A stretch of 64,000 bases of DNA from assembly GCA_020861185.1 (NCBI GenBank), contig JAJBSV010000012.1, positions 56,566 through 120,565 of the forward strand. The letters run 5' to 3'. The notes under the pieces are model-generated. The model made no database searches. It was not told where the DNA came from and saw nothing but the letters and a program-made list of their open reading frames with translations. The position numbers were made by a program, and so were the translations under genes. Below, piece by piece: positions 20,805-29,467 of this stretch (position 1 is its first letter; every line of letters begins with the position of its first letter). Origin of the DNA: Ruminococcus sp. GTDB taxonomy: Bacteria > Bacillota > Clostridia > Oscillospirales > Ruminococcaceae.

Positions 20805-21296
20805 TTAATTCAATCCGAAAACCCGGGAGCTTGCATAGTGCCCGTGGGTTATTGCAAGCGCCAGGGCGTCCGCCGCATCGTCCGGCTTGGGGATTTCTTT
20901 CAGTTTCAGCATTGACCGTGTCATCTCCTGAACCTGCTTTTTCTCCGCTCTGCCGTAGCCGACGACCGAGTTCTTGACCTGCAAGGGTGTATATTCATAA
21001 ATCTTTAAATCGTGCTTGCTCGCCGAAAGGAGGATGACTCCCCTCGCCTGTGCCACGTCGATGGCGGTTGTGTGGTTGGTGTTGAAATAGAGCTTTTCGA
21101 GCGAGATTGCGTCCGGCTTGTACATTTCGATAAGCTCGTTCATGTCGTTAAAGATAACCCCGAGACGTTCGTCAAACTGCATGTCCGGCGTCGTGGTGAT
21201 AGCGCCGTAGCCCTTGACGGCGAAGTTTCTCCCGTCATAATCCAAGACCCCATATCCGACAATCGCATATCCCGGGTCGATTCCAAGTATCCTCAT
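20805..21296 (-). CDS. ruvC: Crossover junction endodeoxyribonuclease RuvC
   Basis: The 163-residue RNase H-fold nuclease has all four acidic catalytic residues: Asp7 (GIDPG), Glu67 (ISLEKLYF), and Asp140 and Asp143 (PDDAADALA). ATG 21296 is preferred over the GTG at 21308 because the GTGGGG there serves as its ribosome site. It is the first gene of the long minus-strand series and has its own strong promoter, back to back with that of comEC. Confidence 0.96.
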   Translation of the reverse strand: MRILGIDPGYAIVGYGVLDYDGRNFAVKGYGAITTTPDMQFDERLGVIFNDMNELIEMYKPDAISLEKLYFNTNHTTAIDVAQARGVILLSASKHDLKIYEYTPLQVKNSVVGYGRAEKKQVQEMTRSMLKLKEIPKPDDAADALALAITHGHYASSRVFGLN

Positions 21297-21352
21297 TCCA
21301 TACCCCACTTTTAAAATACATATTACGCCATTTTCTACTTTCCTGAATACTA

Positions 21353-21381
21353 ATTATAGCCCTAAATGGGGGAGATGTCAA
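21353..21381 (-). promoter_or_regulatory. Promoter of the ruvCAB series
   Basis: On the minus strand a perfect -35 TTGACA (21376-21381) and a perfect -10 TATAAT (21353-21358) are 17 bases apart. The divergent comEC promoter begins 23 bases away. Confidence 0.92.
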
Positions 21382-21403
21382 GCTAAAGTTAAGCTCTGTC
21401 CGC

Positions 21404-21432
21404 TTGACAACTATATCTGTTTCATATATAAT
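21404..21432 (+). promoter_or_regulatory. Promoter of comEC
   Basis: TTGACA (21404-21409) and TATAAT (21427-21432) are separated by 17 bases. The TTG of the -35 is also the first codon of the longest open frame, which shows that the real start of comEC must be further downstream. Confidence 0.92.
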
Positions 21433-21463
21433 ATTACTATCACAAAAGAAAGGGAGTGGTCAG

Positions 21464-23449
21464 ATGCGGCATGAGGCGGGGTTGGCTGCCGGGGGCGCGC
21501 TTCTGGGACTGCTCTTTTGTTTTTATGCCTCTTTCCCGGCTCGAATTGCGCTTATTGCCGTGGCGGCGGTGCTTTTCGTCGCCGGTTTGTTTGCTTTGTC
21601 GGGAAAACTTCGTCGGGCGGTTTCGACCGCTCTTTTATTTTTACTGATTTTCAGTATCTACGGCACCGTCTGGTCCTATATGCGTGTCGACTGCCTTACG
21701 GCTCTTTCTGGCGAAACGGTCACCGTCTCGGGAATCGTCACCGACTGCTCGGACAGCGACACCGCCGAGGTCACCATAAACGGCAATATCGGCGGAATCC
21801 GAGGCAAAGTGATTGTCTACTTAAACGGCGTCAGCGTCTCCTCGGGCGACAGGGTTTCGTTCGAGGCGACCGTCTCGGAGCTTACCGACAGTGCGAGCTT
21901 CGATGCAAAATCCTATTACTACCCGAAGGGCATCTTTGTCCGTTGCTCGCAGGCGGGAAGCGTCACGGTCACCAAGGCGACCGGCATTTACAAGCTCTAC
22001 GGCGAGATAAGGGACTTCCGGGAACAGCTCACAACGACATTTTGCTCCTATGTCGGGCTCGACGAGGGTCAGCTTCTTTCGAGCATGCTCTGCGGGACGA
22101 GCGACAGCCTCGACAGTGGCGTAAAGTCTTCCCTCAACCGTAGCGGCATCGGGCATCTGTTGGCGGTTTCGGGACTTCACGTCAGCATAATAGCCGCACT
22201 GGTCGCATTCTTGCTGAAGCTCCTTCGGGCTCCGAAAGCCGTGACTTTTGCGCTATCCGAAGCAATAATGGCGCTCTTCGTCGTCTTCTCGGGGATGAGA
22301 ATCTCGGCGGTGCGGGCGTTCATCATGATGACGATATTCCTGCTTGCGTCAATCGTCCGACGGGAGTATGACGCCGAATCCTCGCTCGGGGTAACGATAC
22401 TAATAATGCTCATAGCTTCGCCCTATAGCGTCGCAGACGGCTCTTTCTTGCTGTCGATTGCGGGAGTTTTCGGGATTTGCGTCGTCGAGCCCGCAGTATC
22501 GAAGGCTTTCGGAGTCAAGGGAAGGCTTGGAAGAACCGCCATGTCGACAGTTTGCGTCTATCTCTGCGTTCTGCCAGTTTCGGTGTTCGTCTTTGACGAG
22601 ATTTCGCTCGTCTCGATTATAACAAACATAGTTCTGACGCCGTTCTGTACCGTCGCGCTCGTCCTGTCGCTAATATTCGCAATATGCGGAACACCTGCAG
22701 CGTTGTCGCCTCTCATCGAGATTGCCGGAGTCATCGCCCGATGGGTGATAAAAATCTGCGAGTGGATTTCCGACCTCGGATTCACATATATCCCGATAAA
22801 ATATGCCGCCGTGCCGATTATTGTAATCGCGCTGACGGCGGCTGTTGTGCTCATTCTGATTGCGACGAAAAGCGTCCGCAAGGCGGCTCTCTCGGCTCTC
22901 GGGGCGTTTGCCGTGACGGTTGCCGTCATCTTCGGCATGGGCTTCTCCGACATGGGCGCAACGCACCTCAAGATAATTTCCGACGGCGACGGGTATCTTC
23001 TCGTGGTAACTCAAGGCGGCGAGTGCATCGCCATCGACTCGGACGGCTCCTATTCGACCGACTTCGGCTATTTCCTCCGCGAAGAGGGCTTGACCACAGT
23101 CGACGCCGTCGCTATTCTCGAAAACGGCACAGCGAACTACTCCAAGTATCTCAGTGCATCAGCCACGCCCGACACGATTCTTTTCGACACGAGCGCATCA
23201 ACGCACAGTAATTCCGAAACCGAGCTTATGAAGCTCACAGACGGGACGGTTCTCTCACTTGGCGACGCTGAGATTGAGCTTTCGGGCGGTTGCGCCTATG
23301 TCAATATCGGCGACAAGTCGGTTGTCATCACCGAGTCGGAAACCCCGCAGGAGGGGTATTATATCTATATCTCAGACGGCGTGTGCGTGACGAATCTGTT
23401 TGGAGAGGTTATGGTGGCGAGGGATGGGATTGAAATGGAAATAGAATAG
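21464..23449 (+). CDS. comEC: ComEC/Rec2-type DNA-uptake channel with degenerate C-terminal MBL-like domain
   Basis: The 661-residue protein begins with 2-3 membrane helices, followed by an OB-like domain (TVSGIVTDCSDSDTAEV). The Competence domain contains GIGHLLAVSGLHVSIIAALV, then FSGMRISAVRAFIMM, with about eight further helices. The C-terminal 165 residues should be a metallo-beta-lactamase-fold nuclease, but the HxHxDH metal motif is absent: the equivalent place reads TTVDAVAILENGTANY. Competence ComEC carries incoming single-stranded DNA across the membrane. ATG 21464 follows AAAGGGA and lies 32 bases after the -10. It ends 3 bases from the convergent ATPase gene. Confidence 0.9.
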   Translation: MRHEAGLAAGGALLGLLFCFYASFPARIALIAVAAVLFVAGLFALSGKLRRAVSTALLFLLIFSIYGTVWSYMRVDCLTALSGETVTVSGIVTDCSDSDTAEVTINGNIGGIRGKVIVYLNGVSVSSGDRVSFEATVSELTDSASFDAKSYYYPKGIFVRCSQAGSVTVTKATGIYKLYGEIRDFREQLTTTFCSYVGLDEGQLLSSMLCGTSDSLDSGVKSSLNRSGIGHLLAVSGLHVSIIAALVAFLLKLLRAPKAVTFALSEAIMALFVVFSGMRISAVRAFIMMTIFLLASIVRREYDAESSLGVTILIMLIASPYSVADGSFLLSIAGVFGICVVEPAVSKAFGVKGRLGRTAMSTVCVYLCVLPVSVFVFDEISLVSIITNIVLTPFCTVALVLSLIFAICGTPAALSPLIEIAGVIARWVIKICEWISDLGFTYIPIKYAAVPIIVIALTAAVVLILIATKSVRKAALSALGAFAVTVAVIFGMGFSDMGATHLKIISDGDGYLLVVTQGGECIAIDSDGSYSTDFGYFLREEGLTTVDAVAILENGTANYSKYLSASATPDTILFDTSASTHSNSETELMKLTDGTVLSLGDAEIELSGGCAYVNIGDKSVVITESETPQEGYYIYISDGVCVTNLFGEVMVARDGIEMEIE

Positions 23450-23452
23450 GTC

Positions 23453-24766
23453 TCAGCCGAGAAGCCAATCTATCACATTTACAGACTTTATTCCGTCGTA
23501 TGAGCTATCCAAGCCCTGATTCAGAGAAAGGACAATTTTCTCATAATTATCATTGACTTTTCTTAGCGGCGCAAGTTCTCTCTGGCGAACATTTTCGCTA
23601 GCCATAGATTCCGTCACTTGAATATAAACCTTGTCGTCGGCTTTCGTCGCAATGAAGTCTATTTCCATGTTGTCAATCTTGCCGATTGAAACATCATAGC
23701 CTCGACGAAGAAGCTCAAAATAGACGACATTTTCGAGAGCATGACCGCTGTCACGATCACGAAATCCCAAGAGATAATTTCTAAGCCCTATGTCGACGAT
23801 ATAATATTTTCCGAGGGTACGAAGGTATTCTTTTCCTTTGATATCGAATCTCTTGATTTCATAGAAGAAATATGCCTCAGAAAGCGCATTGACATAAAGC
23901 GAGACAGTGTGGGCGCTCGGAGATTCTTTTCTCCAGTCTTCAAGCAAGCCCTCGTTCGCAAGCACATTGCCTATAGAGGAAACGGAGATATTGCTCCCAA
24001 TATTGTCCGCAAGGAACAGGACTATCTTTTTGAGGAGAATCGGGTCTGTAATTCTCTTGCCGCCCCTACGGTTTTCACGTTCCAGAATGTCACGCATGAT
24101 AACCGTCGAGTAAATGCCCTCAAGAAGCATCATTGCCTTTTCCTGTTCCAAGCCGACCTCGGCAATTCCGGGCATTCCTCCAAATCGCATATATGCACCA
24201 AAAGCCTCGTTCAAATCGTATACTCCACCGTTTTTGTCCTTTACTTGCTTGCGAACTCCGCCAAAAGCACTTGCACTTTCGATAACATCAAAATCATGAA
24301 AATACAGAAACTCGCTGAACGAAAGCGGAAGCATTTTTACTTCTATGCACCTGCCGGACAGATAGGTCGAATATTCAGACGAAAGCATATAAGCATTTGA
24401 GCCGGTAACATAAATATCACAATTAAAATCAACTCTGAACGAATTTACGGCGTCTTCCCATTTGTTGACCCTTTGAATCTCGTCGAAGAAAAGATACATT
24501 CTTTTATCGGGAAGAATCCTTTCTTTTACATAGTTATAAAAATCGTCGGTTGTCATGTCCTTAAAGGCGTACGATTCAAAATTCATCTCGATAATCTGAT
24601 TATCCGCTACTCCGTTCTCTTTCAGATGCGCCACCATAAGTTTTAAAAGGCTCGATTTTCCACATCTGCGTATTCCCGTTACCACCTTAACCTGCTCGGT
24701 GTCCTGAAATGCTATAAGCTTCTGTAAATACAAATCCCTCTTTTTGAGACCATGCGAATCTATCAT
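23453..24766 (-). CDS. AAA_14/DUF4143 family ATP-binding protein
   Basis: The 437-residue protein has Walker A GIRRCGKSSLL near residue 33, Walker B MYLFFDEIQRV, the ATPase segment DIYVTGSNAYMLSSEYSTYLSGR (its GSNAYMLSSEYSTYLSGR core) and the C-terminal DUF4143 with a PD-(D/E)xK-like DNA-binding end (EIDFIATK). ATG 24766 is set by AGGAGG at 24774-24779. These proteins are common in gut bacteria and archaea, often solitary and laterally moved; their role is not settled. It has its own promoter and a lower GC than comEC, from which it is only 3 bases away in convergent orientation. Confidence 0.85.
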   Translation of the reverse strand: MIDSHGLKKRDLYLQKLIAFQDTEQVKVVTGIRRCGKSSLLKLMVAHLKENGVADNQIIEMNFESYAFKDMTTDDFYNYVKERILPDKRMYLFFDEIQRVNKWEDAVNSFRVDFNCDIYVTGSNAYMLSSEYSTYLSGRCIEVKMLPLSFSEFLYFHDFDVIESASAFGGVRKQVKDKNGGVYDLNEAFGAYMRFGGMPGIAEVGLEQEKAMMLLEGIYSTVIMRDILERENRRGGKRITDPILLKKIVLFLADNIGSNISVSSIGNVLANEGLLEDWRKESPSAHTVSLYVNALSEAYFFYEIKRFDIKGKEYLRTLGKYYIVDIGLRNYLLGFRDRDSGHALENVVYFELLRRGYDVSIGKIDNMEIDFIATKADDKVYIQVTESMASENVRQRELAPLRKVNDNYEKIVLSLNQGLDSSYDGIKSVNVIDWLLG

Positions 24767-24789
24767 CAAATCGCCTCCTATATGTTGAT

Positions 24790-24818
24790 AGCATAGCATA
24801 ATTCCAATTATATGTCAA
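24790..24818 (-). promoter_or_regulatory. Promoter of the DUF4143 ATPase gene
   Basis: On the minus strand TTGACA (24813-24818) is 17 bases from TATGCT (24790-24795). The -35 overlaps the end of the 13-base palindrome at 24817-24848. Confidence 0.75.
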
Positions 24819-24848
24819 GAGTTTTTGCATTTGATTGCAAAAACTCTT
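24817..24848. repeat. Strong hairpin upstream of the ATPase promoter
   Basis: AAGAGTTTTTGCA (24817-24829) pairs perfectly with TGCAAAAACTCTT (24836-24848) over a 6-base loop and is followed on the plus strand by TTATTTT. It can block plus-strand readthrough or, as it touches the -35, act as an operator. A smaller hairpin CGAAAG/CTTTCG follows at 24871-24888. Confidence 0.7.
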
Positions 24849-24888
24849 TTATTTTCGGACTTTTTGTACCCGAAAGCATAAACTTTCG

Positions 24889-24926
24889 AAAAATAAAACT
24901 GCAAGAGCTTTGAACTCTTGCAGTTT
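24889..24926 (-). terminator. Terminator of the CotH-sulfatase unit
   Basis: AAACTGCAAGAG (24896-24907) pairs perfectly with CTCTTGCAGTTT (24915-24926). On the minus strand it is followed by TATTTTT. It lies just after the sulfatase stop codon. Confidence 0.9.
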
Positions 24927-24930
24927 CAAA

Positions 24931-26886
24931 TTAACCAAGTCCATTCTTCAACGTATAATACGTCAGATAATTATGCATATTCAGCACTTCGTCGTCATAA
25001 GTCTCCTCGCGGTTATTCCACATATTGTACTCGTCAAAGTAGCCCCATGTATTCATGGCGGAGGCGATTTCGGAGGCGTCCTCAATCAACTGATACTCCG
25101 CCGAAAGCGGGACGCCGGCATACTCGAGCGTGAGGAGGCTCAGGTAGTTCGCACTGACGATGCCAAGGTTGTCGTCGCCGATGTCATAGTTCGCCCAGAT
25201 GACGAATGGGGTCTCGTAACGGGTCAGGAAGCCGTTGACGGTGGTGTTGCGGTTCGGGGCGATTTCGTCAAGGAATTCCGATTCGACATTCGGCTGATGG
25301 TCACCGAAGAAGACTATTATCGTCTTTTCGTCCACGCCCTCGAAGTATGTAATAAGCTCCTCCAAAGCCTCGTCGGAGGCTTTTATCAGTGAGAGATACT
25401 GCTCGGTTCTCGGATAGTCGCCGTCGGTGCTCGTGAGATGTACTGTCGTCTCGAAGTCGTCGCCGTCGTATTCATAGCCCGAGTGGTTCTGAACCGTCAC
25501 GCCGAAGATGAAGATGCGGTCTGTCGTCTTGTTCTCATACTCCGAGATAATCTGCTTGTAGAAATAGCTGTCGCTGATGAGGGTTCTTAAGTACTCGACA
25601 TCGTCGCCGAAGCCCTTCTCCCAACGGGAGACGCTGACGTATTTCGCCTGATAGTCGGTCATATCCTCGCCGCTAACGAAGTCGTCAAAGCCCATCCACG
25701 CATAGACGAGGTTCCTTCTCCAACAGATTTCATAGAACGGGTGCATTGCAACCGTTTCATAGCCGTACTCTTCGAGATAAGTCGCCATCGAGGGGATGTC
25801 CTGCGTGATGTGCTGGAGATAGACATAAGACCCGTTCGGCATGTACATCATCGAAAGCCCTGTAAGGAATTCGAACTCGGTGTTGCAGGTTCCTCCGCCG
25901 AGGACGGAGACAAGAACTCTTCCGTGCGGATAGTCGTCGATGAGCGATTCGAAATAGGAATTATAGCTCTCGTCCGTCTTGAACTTGCCGACGTAGCTGA
26001 GGTCTGAATAGCTCTCGTTCATGATGACGATTATATTCGGAAGGTCACTGAGGTTGCCTGTCAGTTCTTCATCCGTATATTGCGAGAGATATTGAAGCAA
26101 AGCTTCTTCCAAATAGCCCTCCGGCTCGTCAAACTGCATCTTTCGGCAGTTTATGTAGAAGTTAAGGGCGATGCCGTTGACGTTGTTGGTCGACTCGGTG
26201 TCGAAGGTCGAAGTAGAGAACGAGGTGTAGTCGATTCCCCAGATAAAGAGAACTCCGGCGGCTGTCAATGCAAGCGAAGCGACTCCCGCCCCGGCTCTCA
26301 CGAACTTTTTCGGGTATGAGATTTTGCACTTCATCGCGATTGCAATCAAGAGCACGCTTGCCGCCGTTCCTATCAGCATGTTCGAGTCGAAGTGCCAGTC
26401 GTCCGGCTTCGTGACGCTCATGGCGGTCTGGATTGCGTATAAATCCGTCGGCACGAGCGGAGTGCCGCGAATCTCCAAGATTATCTGGTTCGCGATATGC
26501 AAAACATAGCTCACGCCGACCATCGCCGTGACGGAAACCCGCACCGATTGCGTCAGAGTGAACACCGCCACCTGCAGAACGGCATAGAATATCAGGTTGT
26601 CAAAATAGATGTAATCGGCATAGACCCCTGCCCCGACGATGACTCTGACCGTCTCGAAGCAGAGAACCGGCGCCAATATAAAGAAGACGATTGACAGGAT
26701 GCTTCTTGCTTTGTCGGATATTTTGAAATCCACAAGAAGTGTGAAAAGCATCAGAAGATAGACGCATACGAACTTCAGAAGCGAAGAAAAATCAAATGAC
26801 GAATAGTTTACGAGTGCCAGTGTGAGTACAGCCAGTGCAACGACAATGCCGAAGATGAGCCGTTTAGTTTGCTTGAATCTGATCAT
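24931..26886 (-). CDS. LTA synthase-like membrane sulfatase (phosphoglycerol transferase family)
   Basis: The 651-residue protein has about five to six membrane helices in the first 220 residues and an extracellular alkaline-phosphatase-fold domain. That domain starts NIIVIMNESYSDL (residue about 285) and contains GGGTCNTEFEFLTGLSM, where the Thr is the nucleophile, and VFFGDHQP near the end. LtaS-type enzymes move glycerol phosphate from phosphatidylglycerol onto lipid or sugar acceptors outside the cell. NESYSD, with Asn before the metal Glu, is the usual LtaS form. The gene follows cotH by 45 bases without a promoter of its own. Confidence 0.88.
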   Translation of the reverse strand: MIRFKQTKRLIFGIVVALAVLTLALVNYSSFDFSSLLKFVCVYLLMLFTLLVDFKISDKARSILSIVFFILAPVLCFETVRVIVGAGVYADYIYFDNLIFYAVLQVAVFTLTQSVRVSVTAMVGVSYVLHIANQIILEIRGTPLVPTDLYAIQTAMSVTKPDDWHFDSNMLIGTAASVLLIAIAMKCKISYPKKFVRAGAGVASLALTAAGVLFIWGIDYTSFSTSTFDTESTNNVNGIALNFYINCRKMQFDEPEGYLEEALLQYLSQYTDEELTGNLSDLPNIIVIMNESYSDLSYVGKFKTDESYNSYFESLIDDYPHGRVLVSVLGGGTCNTEFEFLTGLSMMYMPNGSYVYLQHITQDIPSMATYLEEYGYETVAMHPFYEICWRRNLVYAWMGFDDFVSGEDMTDYQAKYVSVSRWEKGFGDDVEYLRTLISDSYFYKQIISEYENKTTDRIFIFGVTVQNHSGYEYDGDDFETTVHLTSTDGDYPRTEQYLSLIKASDEALEELITYFEGVDEKTIIVFFGDHQPNVESEFLDEIAPNRNTTVNGFLTRYETPFVIWANYDIGDDNLGIVSANYLSLLTLEYAGVPLSAEYQLIEDASEIASAMNTWGYFDEYNMWNNREETYDDEVLNMHNYLTYYTLKNGLG

Positions 26887-26931
26887 TGAAATCTCCGTTT
26901 CAGAAAGGGTTTTGCGGGAAGACCGGTTGCA

Positions 26932-29346
26932 TCAGTCTTCGATTTTTTCAAAGTTTGCGGTGAAACCGCAGGTCGAATTGGGTGTTACTTTTATGGATGC
27001 CGATGTGCCCTTATATGAGCCCGTCCAGCCGGTGAATTCATAGCCTTCGTCAGCAACAGCCGTGATGGTTATGGAGTAGCCCGGGATAAAATAGCCGTAC
27101 CAGTCGCCGTCTTCGTCTAAGTCAAGTTCCAAGCCCTCGATATAGACCGAGCCGCCCTCGCCGTCCCAGACGGAAACTCTGACACGCTTTGTTGTGGTCG
27201 AGATGCCGAGGTCGTTCTTAAGAATGGTGAGATAGTAATCTTCGCGGTTCTCGAGCCAAGATTTCCAGCCTTTCACGTTATTCTTGATTCCATTTAAGCT
27301 CTGCCAGCCGATGTAGCGCTTGAAGTGCTGTTCGAGATAGGGTGAATATTCGTCGTAGTATTCATCGAGTGCTTCCGAAGCTGTTTCCGAATCGAAGGCG
27401 ATATTTGCCGTCTTCTCCATCGCGACGACAAACATCTCAAGGAAGTCGTCGTTCTCAAGAAGGGACGAGAGCATTCCCGCAAAGTAGCCGTCGCCTGAGA
27501 GGAGGCTCGCAAGGTTGTCGCTCTTATAGTCATCGCCGGCGTTGTATAAATCCATCGAGTACTCGGTGTCATAGAGCATAAACCGCCACTTGCCGTCTTG
27601 ATAGGTTGAATCAATCTGATCGGTACTTCTCGACCTCCAGCAAGCCCAGTTGCCCCAGAGCCAGTCCTGATTGCCGATGTAGATTTCGACCGCCATATAG
27701 TCAGCGAAGCTCGACATGTCGAAAAGTTCGCAGGCTTCTTCGTAGTACTTTTCCACGCTCATATCGTGACTTGTTATATACTTGATTGCGTCACTGAGGA
27801 GGCTTTCCTCGCCGTCCTCGCCCTCTTCAAGCTCGCCCGCCTTGACCATGATAACATCGTCCGAGGGCACGCCATAGTGGGATTCGACATAGTTGTCGTC
27901 ATAAATTTCGTTAAGGGTATAGGCGCCCCAGTATTCGCCGTTCAGGAAGCAGATAACGAGCTCGTCCGCCTGTGTTGCGAAGTTGTAGCCGGTGACGAGC
28001 GACTGCGTCCAAGCGTCCTTGAATTTCAGGCTGAAGCTGTCGTTGCCGCCATTACGGATGACGAACTTGCGGTAGCTCATGATTTCCGAGCCGTCGTATT
28101 CGGCGGTATTGTCCTCGAACAGGTCATACTCGAGCGCCGAGTCGCCGTATTCCGAGCGCATATAGAACTTGAGGCTCTTCTGCTGACTGTTTCGGCTCCA
28201 TCCGCCGTGGATTCGGACTCCGCAATCGACAGAAAACGACAAAGCGGTTTCCTCGAAGTAGTCGATGTGTGCGTCCCTCTCCCACTCGCTTCCACGTTGG
28301 TTGAAGTTGGCGGGGGTGCTTCCGTCAAGCGAGCCTGTCGGGTTTGACTTTCTCCATTCGGAGAAGACGTTGCCGGCAACATAGATTCCCGTCTCGTCGT
28401 CATAAAGGTCGTCGGGGTCGATTACGACCGAGATAACCGAAACGTTGTCGTACTTCTCGGAGATGTCCTCGCCGATGAAATATGTGGCGGTCGTAACGTC
28501 GCTTTGGTTGCCGCTCGAGTCGACTGCTATCGCACGGACGACAGTCCCCTGCTCGAACTTTGTCGACGGGAAGAATTCTGATGAAGAATCGACCGTCGTG
28601 CCCTTTTCAAACATATAGACGGCTTTCTGGCTCGAGCGATCTTTTATGCTGATTGAACCTGTATATTTTGTGGAAGACGTCGTCGGAACGCTTCCGTCGG
28701 TGGTATAATATATTGTAGTGCCAGAATCGGCTGTTATTGTGGGCTTGAAATTGCTGTCATAAAATCCGCTGTCCTTCGAGAACGTGGGAGAAGAGATAAT
28801 CTTCGTCGCGCTTGCATTCGACTTCCCGGGCGTAGCCGTCAGGATTTCGAAATCACCGGTGCCGTTCGGGTATCTGCCATAGGTCAGATCGGTTTTCACG
28901 TCGGGGAGCTCGACACTGTCGATAAGCGTGCCGTCCGAAGCCGTCAGGTAGACCGTTTCGCTTCCGCCGGAGAGCTTGAAATTGGTGTGAAGCTCACCGT
29001 TTTCGGTCGTATCCTTGCCGGAACAGTAGATAATAAGATAGCTTTTTGCTTTGATTGTGACGTCCGGAAGAGTCCACTTGAACGGCTTCTTTTTGCTGTC
29101 GGAAATGCCGACGCCCTTGAGGCTTATTGCCTTCGAAGTTGGATTATAAATCTCAATCCAGTCGGGGCTGTCGCCGTCCGAGTCCTCGAGGCTTTCCGAA
29201 TTATCGGAGCATACTTCATTTATGACAAGAGCATAGACCCCACTTTTTGCCGCAAAACTTTCGAGCGTGAAAGTATTGACAGAAAGCAAAAAAATCAGTA
29301 TCATTATAAGTAGAAATTTGAAGGGTCGAACAAGGTGCTTTGTCAT
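26932..29346 (-). CDS. Secreted CotH-kinase protein with lamin-tail and beta-sandwich domains
   Basis: The 804-residue exported protein has a signal sequence (residues about 8-32, ending SFAA). A lamin-tail domain follows (VINEVCSDNSESLEDSDGDSPDW, core SPDWIEIYNPTSKAISLKG), then a chitobiase-type C-terminal domain (TIYYTTDGSVPTTSS). The CotH core holds the atypical kinase motifs (RNGGNDSFSLKFKDAW, FLNGEYWGAYTLNE, KWRFMLYDTEYSMDL), and the protein ends with an InlB B-repeat-like domain (ADEGYEFTGWTGSYKG). CotH kinases phosphorylate surface proteins; in gut Clostridia such proteins are often cell-surface or cellulosome-like. It has its own promoter and precedes the LtaS-like gene. Confidence 0.88.
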   Translation of the reverse strand: MTKHLVRPFKFLLIMILIFLLSVNTFTLESFAAKSGVYALVINEVCSDNSESLEDSDGDSPDWIEIYNPTSKAISLKGVGISDSKKKPFKWTLPDVTIKAKSYLIIYCSGKDTTENGELHTNFKLSGGSETVYLTASDGTLIDSVELPDVKTDLTYGRYPNGTGDFEILTATPGKSNASATKIISSPTFSKDSGFYDSNFKPTITADSGTTIYYTTDGSVPTTSSTKYTGSISIKDRSSQKAVYMFEKGTTVDSSSEFFPSTKFEQGTVVRAIAVDSSGNQSDVTTATYFIGEDISEKYDNVSVISVVIDPDDLYDDETGIYVAGNVFSEWRKSNPTGSLDGSTPANFNQRGSEWERDAHIDYFEETALSFSVDCGVRIHGGWSRNSQQKSLKFYMRSEYGDSALEYDLFEDNTAEYDGSEIMSYRKFVIRNGGNDSFSLKFKDAWTQSLVTGYNFATQADELVICFLNGEYWGAYTLNEIYDDNYVESHYGVPSDDVIMVKAGELEEGEDGEESLLSDAIKYITSHDMSVEKYYEEACELFDMSSFADYMAVEIYIGNQDWLWGNWACWRSRSTDQIDSTYQDGKWRFMLYDTEYSMDLYNAGDDYKSDNLASLLSGDGYFAGMLSSLLENDDFLEMFVVAMEKTANIAFDSETASEALDEYYDEYSPYLEQHFKRYIGWQSLNGIKNNVKGWKSWLENREDYYLTILKNDLGISTTTKRVRVSVWDGEGGSVYIEGLELDLDEDGDWYGYFIPGYSITITAVADEGYEFTGWTGSYKGTSASIKVTPNSTCGFTANFEKIED

Positions 29347-29402
29347 GATAAGGTACCTCCCGGCGTTTTTCTTAACGCAAAATAAACCTACGTTAAAGTT
29401 CC

Positions 29403-29431
29403 ATTATACAGTATAACGCGACACTTTGCAA
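29403..29431 (-). promoter_or_regulatory. Promoter of the CotH-sulfatase unit
   Basis: On the minus strand TTGCAA (29426-29431) and TATAAT (29403-29408) are 17 bases apart, about 57 bases before the cotH ATG, whose ribosome site is GGGAGG. Confidence 0.85.
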
Positions 29432-29467
29432 GTGAAATCGCGCAATTCACTCAGAAAGGCAATTCCC

